A stretch of DNA of 9,717 nt from Acidimicrobiaceae bacterium (lineage in GTDB: Bacteria; Actinomycetota; Acidimicrobiia; Acidimicrobiales; Palsa-688). The stretch is taken from positions 1 through 9,717 of the forward strand of contig JAUTXM010000408.1 in the NCBI GenBank assembly GCA_030838025.1. Direction: 5' to 3'. Shown here piece after piece: positions 6,301-9,717 of this stretch. The translations under genes were made by a program, and so were the position numbers. How positions within the stretch are numbered: the first letter of the stretch is position 1; the number at the start of each line of letters is the position of its first letter. A model generated the notes under the pieces. The model was not told the origin of the DNA and made no database searches. It was given only the letters and a program-made list of their open reading frames with translations.

Positions 6301-6626
6301 TGGAAAGCGGACCTATGGACCTTCACTTTCCGAGCCGCGAGGAACTGCGCCTGGTCGACGTACTCCATGCGTTGTCCGACCCGGTGCGCCTCCAGATGGT
6401 CCGGACGTTGGACCGGGCCGACGGCGCACTGGCGTGCGTCGAACTTCTGCTCCCGGTGAGCAAATCCACGGGCAGCCACCACTTCAAAGTCCTCCGCGAA
6501 GCCGGGGTCGTGTACTGCCGGGAAAAGGGAACTCGCCGCTACTACACGCTGCGGCGCGACGACCTGGACGCCCGGTTTCCGGGCCTCATCGACGCCGTAT
6601 TGCTGGCGGACGCCAACGCCCCCTAA
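6300..6626 (+). CDS. ArsR/SmtB-type winged-helix repressor of the efflux operon
   Basis: A 108-residue winged helix-turn-helix protein. The ArsR-like core runs from VLHALSDPVRLQMVRTL (21-37) through the recognition helix SKSTGSHHFKVLREAG (about 54-69) to the wing VVYCREKGTRRYYTL (70-84). The alpha-3 ELCVCDL metal site of classic arsenic/cadmium sensors is absent; only single Cys residues at 46 and 73 are seen. It therefore probably senses a drug or another small molecule rather than a thiophilic metal, but that is inference. It overlaps the transporter stop by one base and has a good GGAGG. Its likely targets are the paired GTTCGA/TCGAAC palindromes in front of the transporter, which would make the operon autoregulated. 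ATG 6315 is the alternative start. Confidence 0.88.
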   Translation: MESGPMDLHFPSREELRLVDVLHALSDPVRLQMVRTLDRADGALACVELLLPVSKSTGSHHFKVLREAGVVYCREKGTRRYYTLRRDDLDARFPGLIDAVLLADANAP

Positions 6627-6639
6627 CGCTCGACTCGCG

Positions 6640-6663
6640 CTGGCCCGAACGGCGCGTGGCCAG
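6640..6663 (+). terminator. Weak hairpin after the efflux operon
   Basis: CTGGCC (6640-6645) and GGCCAG (6658-6663) can form a 6-bp stem 13 bp after the ArsR-type stop codon. There is no T tract, so an intrinsic terminator is only possible. The rest of 6627-6790 shows no recognisable gene. Confidence 0.2.
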
Positions 6664-6790
6664 GTGGACGTTGCGGGAATGGTCTTCGTGCCAGAAATCG
6701 GAGCCGGTGCCGTTGACCTTCCCCTTGAGCAGGCCGCAGAGTGAGCGAGTGGGGCATGTCGCCTGATCCTGGAGGACCACCGCGGAGCTG

Positions 6791-6908
6791 ATGATGATCG
6801 GGGCTTTCGCCGAACGCACTCGCCTGTCAGCCAGTGCGCTGCGCCTTTACGCCTGTACGACCAGATTTCGACGCCGACCGTCACCGCAGTGGAAGAATTG
6901 GTGCAATC
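6791..6908 (+). pseudogene. Remnant of a MerR-family regulator N-terminus
   Basis: GGAG at 6784-6787 precedes ATG 6791/6794, and the frame begins MMIGAFAERTRLSASALRLY. That is the typical start of the MerR DNA-binding domain (first HTH, then LRLYD). After Tyr at 6848-6850 the MerR pattern is lost. In another frame, the one the acetyltransferase uses, TPVRPDFDADRHRSG resembles the next MerR segment (LTPxRVDxDTxxR), as if about 20 bp with a frameshift had been lost. The DNA at the break shows a near duplication, GCCTTTAC then GCCTGTAC. From 6791 the frame stops at 6955-6957 after 55 codons. No MerR effector domain follows. It could be a decayed gene or a deletion junction. Confidence 0.6.
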
Positions 6909-7418
6909 GTGGGCGAGCCCGACACCAATCACGTCATTCGAGATGCATCAGGCGGTGACTGGCCCGAGATCTGGTCGTTCATGCGCGGGATCGTGCGCGC
7001 CGGGGACACCTACACATGGCGCACAGATGTCACCGAGCACGAAGCGCAGTCGCGCTGGTTCCTGCCGCCGCCATGGCGAGTGTTCGTGGCGGTCGGTTCG
7101 GATGGTGGGGTCGCCGGCACGGCCAAAGTTGGACCGAACCAGGATGGACCGGGGGCCCATGTCGCAAACGCGAGCTTCATGGTGAACCCCGATCATGCAG
7201 GCTCGGGTACCGGGCGGGCCCTGGGCCGACATGTGCTTCGATTCGCGCGCGATGAGGGGTACCGCGCGATGCAGTTCAATGCCGTCGTGGAAACGAACAG
7301 CCGCGCCGTCGCCTTATGGCGATCATTCGGCTTCGACATCCTCACGACGATTCCCGAGGCGTTTCGCCACCCGACAGCCGGCTATGTCGGCCTCCACGTC
7401 ATGTACCGGCGCCTCTGA
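6909..7418 (+). CDS. GNAT-family N-acetyltransferase
   Basis: A cytosolic GNAT of about 169 residues that transfers acetyl from acetyl-CoA to an amine; the substrate is unknown. The fold begins at HVIRDASGGDWPEIW, beta-4 is AHVANASFMVNP, and the CoA pyrophosphate loop is AGSGTG (97-102), where the usual first Arg/Gln of the motif is Ala. This is followed by GRALGRHVLRFARDEGYRAMQFNAVVETN and the C-terminal ALWRSFGFDILTTIPEAFRHP and GYVGLHVMYRRL, which match a common actinobacterial group annotated as phosphinothricin acetyltransferase-like. The GTG at 6909 is chosen because homology starts about eight codons later; the only other in-frame start, ATG 6834, lies in MerR-like sequence. GGAAG at 6891-6895 is rather far away. 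It may have lost its original promoter and be read from upstream. Confidence 0.85.
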   Translation: MGEPDTNHVIRDASGGDWPEIWSFMRGIVRAGDTYTWRTDVTEHEAQSRWFLPPPWRVFVAVGSDGGVAGTAKVGPNQDGPGAHVANASFMVNPDHAGSGTGRALGRHVLRFARDEGYRAMQFNAVVETNSRAVALWRSFGFDILTTIPEAFRHPTAGYVGLHVMYRRL

Positions 7419-7484
7419 TCCCCGAAATTGGCGGGCTCGTACGTTCCGGCTCGTACTTCCGGCTCCTACCCGGCGCAACACAGC

Positions 7485-7949
7485 TCAGGCGGCTTGCAGA
7501 CGCCATAACGCTCCGGGAAGCCGTCCCAGTCGCGGGGGAGTACATTCGGGTTTTGACGGGTGCCGCCTCGGTGGTCCCGTCAGCGGGGTGGGTTCAAAAC
7601 GGAGCCCATTCCGCCCGGTCGGGACCGCTTTTTCGGCCCCCCTCGTAGAGGCCACGTGCAGTCCTCGCGCCTGGTCCAAGTCCGCCATCAGGGTGGCAGG
7701 GTGGCAGGAGCGATGCGGGGCGAACCACTGGCCGGCCGGACAGGAGTTCGGCCTGCTGGTGCTGCTGGTCGTACTACTGGTGGTGGTGCTGGTGCTGCTG
7801 GTACGGCGGGTCTGGTCGGTGCTGCTGGCGGCGCCGCATGCCACCGCGATGGCCGCCGCGGTTCGACGCCGCGACTCGACGCGGTAGGCGAGGGGGCGGC
7901 ATCCAGGTTCCACGGCCCCGGCTTGGCCCAGAACAACGATGCTCGCCAT
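7485..7949 (-). CDS. Possible small hypothetical protein, Ser/Thr-rich
   Basis: On the minus strand ATG 7949 has AGGAGG with a spacing of 7 nt, the best Shine-Dalgarno in this region, and opens a 154-codon frame starting MASIVVLGQAGAVEPG. It contains a Ser/Thr run (STSTTTSSTTSSTS) and three Cys residues around PNSCPAGQWF. It follows the ANTAR gene in the same direction by about 100 bp. I recognise no family. Against it: it runs through the plus-strand hairpin, and its third codon positions coincide with those of the plus-strand alternative frame, so base bias cannot separate them. Confidence 0.25.
   Translation of the reverse strand: MASIVVLGQAGAVEPGCRPLAYRVESRRRTAAAIAVACGAASSTDQTRRTSSTSTTTSSTTSSTSRPNSCPAGQWFAPHRSCHPATLMADLDQARGLHVASTRGAEKAVPTGRNGLRFEPTPLTGPPRRHPSKPECTPPRLGRLPGALWRLQAA
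7554..7582 (+). promoter_or_regulatory. Alternative hairpin competing with the terminator stem
   Basis: TGACGGG (7554-7560) is exactly complementary to CCCGTCA (7576-7582), with a 15-nt loop. The 3' arm shares 7576-7579 with the outer terminator stem and also takes 7580-7582, so the two structures exclude each other, as in attenuators. A 7-bp match can arise by chance in GC-rich DNA. Confidence 0.3.
7570..7633 (+). terminator. Long hairpin with T tract (terminator or attenuator)
   Basis: The outer stem pairs 7571-7579 (GTGGTCCCG) with 7620-7628 (CGGGACCGC), 9 bp with one G-U. After a 3/5-nt internal loop, the inner stem pairs 7583-7595 with 7602-7614, 13 bp with three G-U pairs, closing the hexaloop AAAACG. 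TTTTT follows at 7629-7633. All non-Watson-Crick pairs are G-U when read as plus-strand RNA and would be A-C mismatches on the minus strand, so the element belongs to a plus transcript. It may end the acetyltransferase message, 150 bp downstream of its stop. Confidence 0.5.
7693..7887 (+). CDS. Possible small single-pass membrane protein (alternative to the minus frame)
   Basis: A 64-codon plus-strand frame from GTG 7693. It has a 17-residue Leu/Val segment (LLVLLVVLLVVVLVLLV) followed by RRVW and a basic end (AVRRRDSTR), an arrangement expected of a single helix with the C-terminus inside. It lies 60 bp after the T tract of the hairpin. No Shine-Dalgarno is seen and no family is recognised, so it may be only the reverse reading of a repetitive tract. 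Confidence 0.2.
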   Translation: MAGWQERCGANHWPAGQEFGLLVLLVVLLVVVLVLLVRRVWSVLLAAPHATAMAAAVRRRDSTR

Positions 7950-8049
7950 GCCGCTCCCTCCTGAGCCACGACCGGCAGTTCGTTGCTGCGGTCCAGGGAA
8001 CCCGATCCCGTCGCCTTGTGGCTCGGCGGAGGGTCCAGTCGTCGTTTCG

Positions 8050-8841
8050 TCAGGCTTCGTCGACGGACGCGGCCGGCTGCCGCCTCCGGTGCCCGGTGGC
8101 GGCGCTTGGAGTCGAACCCATGATCTCAGCCATGTCGGCATCGGGGAGGGTTCGCTCGGCCAGGGTCCGGGCGAGGGAGCTCAACTTGAGGTTGCGGCTT
8201 CGGGCGTGGGCCCGCAGCCGGGCGAATGCCTCGTCCATGGTGATCCCGGCCCTCTCCGAGAGGACGCCTTTGGCCTGCTCGATTGCCACGCGGCTGTTCA
8301 GGGCGTGCTGGAACTGGCCGACGGTGGTGCGGGTGTCGCGGGCCGCGTGGTCCTGCAAGATGGCGATTGATGCGGCGTGGGCCAAGGCCTGAGCGACCGC
8401 GATGTCGGCTGCCGACAGCGGCCGGGCTTCGGCCATGAACAAGTTGAGGGTGCCGACTATCCGATCCCGGAGCCGCATCGGGAATGCGTGCACCGAGGGC
8501 AGCCCGGCGGCCAGGGCGACCGCCCCAAACCGCGGCCAAGGATTGGCTGTGCCCAGGTCGGGGTGGACGACGGGCTGGCCGGAGCGGAAGCAGTCCAGGC
8601 ACGGCCCTTCGCGGCTCTGCAACTGGAACAGTTCCAACAATTGGGCCTGTTCGCTCGACGCCGCGATCATCTGCAGGCTGTCGTGGGCGTCGCCGAGCAG
8701 GATCCCCGTACCTACCGCCTCGAGCAACTCGACGCAGCGCTCGCTCAACGTGGTCAGCAACTCGATGATGTCGAAGTCATCGACGAGCGTGTCGGCCAGG
8801 TCGATGAACGTCTGTGCCAGCAGCTCTTCCCGAGTGGCCAT
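8050..8841 (-). CDS. GAF and ANTAR domain regulator (downstream gene of pair)
   Basis: A 263-residue cytosolic regulator. The GAF domain covers about 20-165, with the actinobacterial signature SREGPCLDCFRSGQPVVHPDL (77-95) and the later MRLRDRIVGTLNLF. ANTAR covers about 174-232: LNSRVAIEQAKGVLSERAGITMDEAFARLRAHA. ANTAR domains bind paired hexaloop RNA hairpins and prevent transcription termination; the GAF domain presumably senses a small ligand, redox state or partner, which cannot be read here. There is no response-regulator receiver domain. The Arg/Ala-rich C-terminal tail after 233 has no recognised motif. The ATG at 8841 has a G-rich GGGGG five or six bases upstream. It follows the other GAF-ANTAR gene by 54 bp, so co-transcription is likely. 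Confidence 0.92.
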   Translation of the reverse strand: MATREELLAQTFIDLADTLVDDFDIIELLTTLSERCVELLEAVGTGILLGDAHDSLQMIAASSEQAQLLELFQLQSREGPCLDCFRSGQPVVHPDLGTANPWPRFGAVALAAGLPSVHAFPMRLRDRIVGTLNLFMAEARPLSAADIAVAQALAHAASIAILQDHAARDTRTTVGQFQHALNSRVAIEQAKGVLSERAGITMDEAFARLRAHARSRNLKLSSLARTLAERTLPDADMAEIMGSTPSAATGHRRRQPAASVDEA

Positions 8842-8895
8842 TGTTGCCCCCTGGTCGCATGGTACCGCTCGTCGGCTGCGCCGGATGCCGCGACT

Positions 8896-9591
8896 TCATT
8901 CATCGAAACGCAACCGCCGGGCCAACACGTCGGCGGCTACGTCTCGGATCGGCCGGTCGAGGGCGAACGCACGGGCCCGCAACCGGGCCAGGGCGTCGCC
9001 GACACCCACCCCGAGCTGGACCGACACCATCCCCGACGCCTGGTGGACCTCGGCATGGAAGGCCTGCCCGTCGGTCAGCTCAGCCAGCAACGCCTCCTCG
9101 GACATCCCGGCCTGGCGGCCCAAGATGGCCCTCGTGATGACCTCGGAGCCGGTCAACGCATCGGCGTAGCGCTCCGCGCCGAGATCGCCGGGGTGAACCT
9201 GGAACAAGGTGAGTGCCCCTAGACGGGCCGCACCCAGGCGAAGGGGAAACGCGAACACGGCCCGAAAACCGGCGTCAATGACGGGACCGCTGAAGGCGGA
9301 CCAGCGGGCCGGCGGGGCTGCGACCAGATCCGCTTCGAGGACCGGCACACCACGTTCGTGGGCGTCAACCGCCGGGCCGTTGCCGAGCGTGAACTCAAGT
9401 TCCGCCAACGCCTCGACGGTCGCATCCGAGGCACACATCGACACCTGGGTCCCGGCGTCGGCCATGACGGTGATCCCGGCACCGGACACCGACAGCGCCG
9501 CGACACAGGCCGAGCAGAGGCCCCCTGCTGCCGGGTGGCCGGTGGCCAGCGCCCGCGACATGCGTAACCAGCGCTCCTGCCCCACGGTCAA
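8896..9591 (-). CDS. GAF and ANTAR domain regulator (upstream gene of pair)
   Basis: A 231-residue protein. The GAF domain (about 10-145) has GAGITVMADAG, the TLGNGPAVDAHERGVPV segment (68-84), where a Cys common in relatives after GP is Ala, and FAFPLRLGAARLGALTLF. ANTAR (about 176-227) is VHQASGMVSVQLGVGVGDALARLRARAFA followed by DVAADVLARRLRF, a well-known actinobacterial subtype different from that of its neighbour. The role is expected to be RNA-binding antitermination under GAF control. The start is TTG 9591 or GTG 9585; two GGAGG sequences lie just upstream, the nearer 4 nt from TTG and 10 nt from GTG, so the choice is open. An upstream frame open to the window edge stops with a TGA overlapping this TTG, which would fit an operon if it is real. 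Confidence 0.9.
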   Translation of the reverse strand: MTVGQERWLRMSRALATGHPAAGGLCSACVAALSVSGAGITVMADAGTQVSMCASDATVEALAELEFTLGNGPAVDAHERGVPVLEADLVAAPPARWSAFSGPVIDAGFRAVFAFPLRLGAARLGALTLFQVHPGDLGAERYADALTGSEVITRAILGRQAGMSEEALLAELTDGQAFHAEVHQASGMVSVQLGVGVGDALARLRARAFALDRPIRDVAADVLARRLRFDE

Positions 9592-9717
9592 CCGGCCTCC
9601 ACCTCCAACTCAGCCAAAAGTGGCGTCACCGGGGTCCGGGGTAACGAACTCATCCACGGTACGCCACATCGCGCCGCCCCCCAGCGGCCTCTGCCCGGGA
9701 CCACGATGGGTCGCGAC
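9588..9717 (-). CDS. Possible C-terminal end of an upstream gene, cut by window edge
   Basis: On the minus strand a frame open from the edge ends TPLLAELEVEAG and stops at TGA 9590-9588, which overlaps the TTG start of the GAF-ANTAR gene (TTGA). The position suits a coupled upstream gene, but its third-position GC is not high and a second frame is also open (ending at 9610 with the short MWRTVDEFVTPDPGDATFG), so neither is secure. No family is recognised. Confidence 0.2.
   Translation of the reverse strand, partial: SRPIVVPGRGRWGAARCGVPWMSSLPRTPVTPLLAELEVEAG

Larger units (their letters stand above)
7419..8049. other. Region without a recognised gene
   Basis: About 630 bp between the acetyltransferase and the ANTAR genes. 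It contains three imperfect copies of a 13-14 bp unit (GGCTCGTACGTTCC at 7434-7447, GGCTCGTACTTCC at 7448-7460, and a shorter one from 7461), the structured element at 7554-7633, and a CTG/GTG-rich tract at about 7757-7803. The tract reads as a hydrophobic segment on the plus strand and as a Ser/Thr run on the minus strand. No coding frame has recognisable homology. Confidence 0.6.

Noticed and set aside
6628..6744. Short plus frame after the ArsR-type gene with GMVFVPEIGAGAVDLPLEQ
   Set aside because: It looks protein-like by eye but has no ribosome binding site and matches no family I know; too short to support.
5802..6932. 376-codon minus-strand open frame opposite the transporter end, ArsR-type gene and MerR remnant
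   Set aside because: It is antisense to genes with clear motifs and a coupled start; the translation has no recognisable fold.
7583..7614. Inner hexaloop hairpin as an ANTAR target
   Set aside because: There is one hexaloop rather than two, and the loop AAAACG lacks G at the fourth position; kept only as a general structured element.
8105..8125. tRNA T-arm-like TTCGACT on the minus strand
   Set aside because: The flanking bases do not form the 5-bp stem, no acceptor or anticodon arm is present, and it lies inside the GAF-ANTAR coding region.

Overview
The window looks like chromosomal DNA from a high-GC actinobacterium. Coding regions are strongly G/C-rich at third codon positions, GTG and TTG starts are common, and two adjacent GAF-ANTAR proteins plus a MEDS-GGDEF protein with long charged heptad repeats are typical of that phylum. 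I cannot place it below phylum. There are no rRNA or tRNA genes, CRISPR arrays, transposases or phage genes. Most of it is ordinary housekeeping and regulatory sequence.

Layout, left to right. (1) 1-709, minus: a beta-phosphoglucomutase-like HAD hydrolase running off the window edge; its last 12 codons repeat its own N-terminal codons exactly. (2) 817-2080, plus: a low-molecular-weight phosphatase overlapping a fructosamine/ribulosamine kinase-family gene, a likely protein deglycation pair. (3) 2081-3847, plus: a G-rich 16-bp minisatellite, then a MEDS-GGDEF diguanylate cyclase with eleven 7-residue repeats. It converges, with an 8-bp overlap, on a PrmC-related methyltransferase (3840-4607, minus) that lacks the usual catalytic Asn.

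(4) 4677-6626, plus: a self-contained efflux module. A DHA2/EmrB-type transporter is preceded by two equally built palindromes, one covering its start codon, and its stop overlaps the start of an ArsR-type regulator. (5) 6791-7418, plus: a MerR-family remnant directly in front of an intact GNAT acetyltransferase. (6) 7419-8049: about 630 bp with no recognised gene. It holds a long plus-strand hairpin ending in a T tract, with an alternative pairing partner upstream, so it resembles an attenuator or terminator. Low-confidence small reading frames overlap it on both strands. (7) 8050-9591, minus: two tandem GAF-ANTAR regulators, probably one transcript.

The points most worth a second look are the structured element at 7554-7633, the twin operators of the efflux module, the phosphatase/kinase pair, the edge repeat in the HAD gene, the methyltransferase motif loss and the G-rich repeat.
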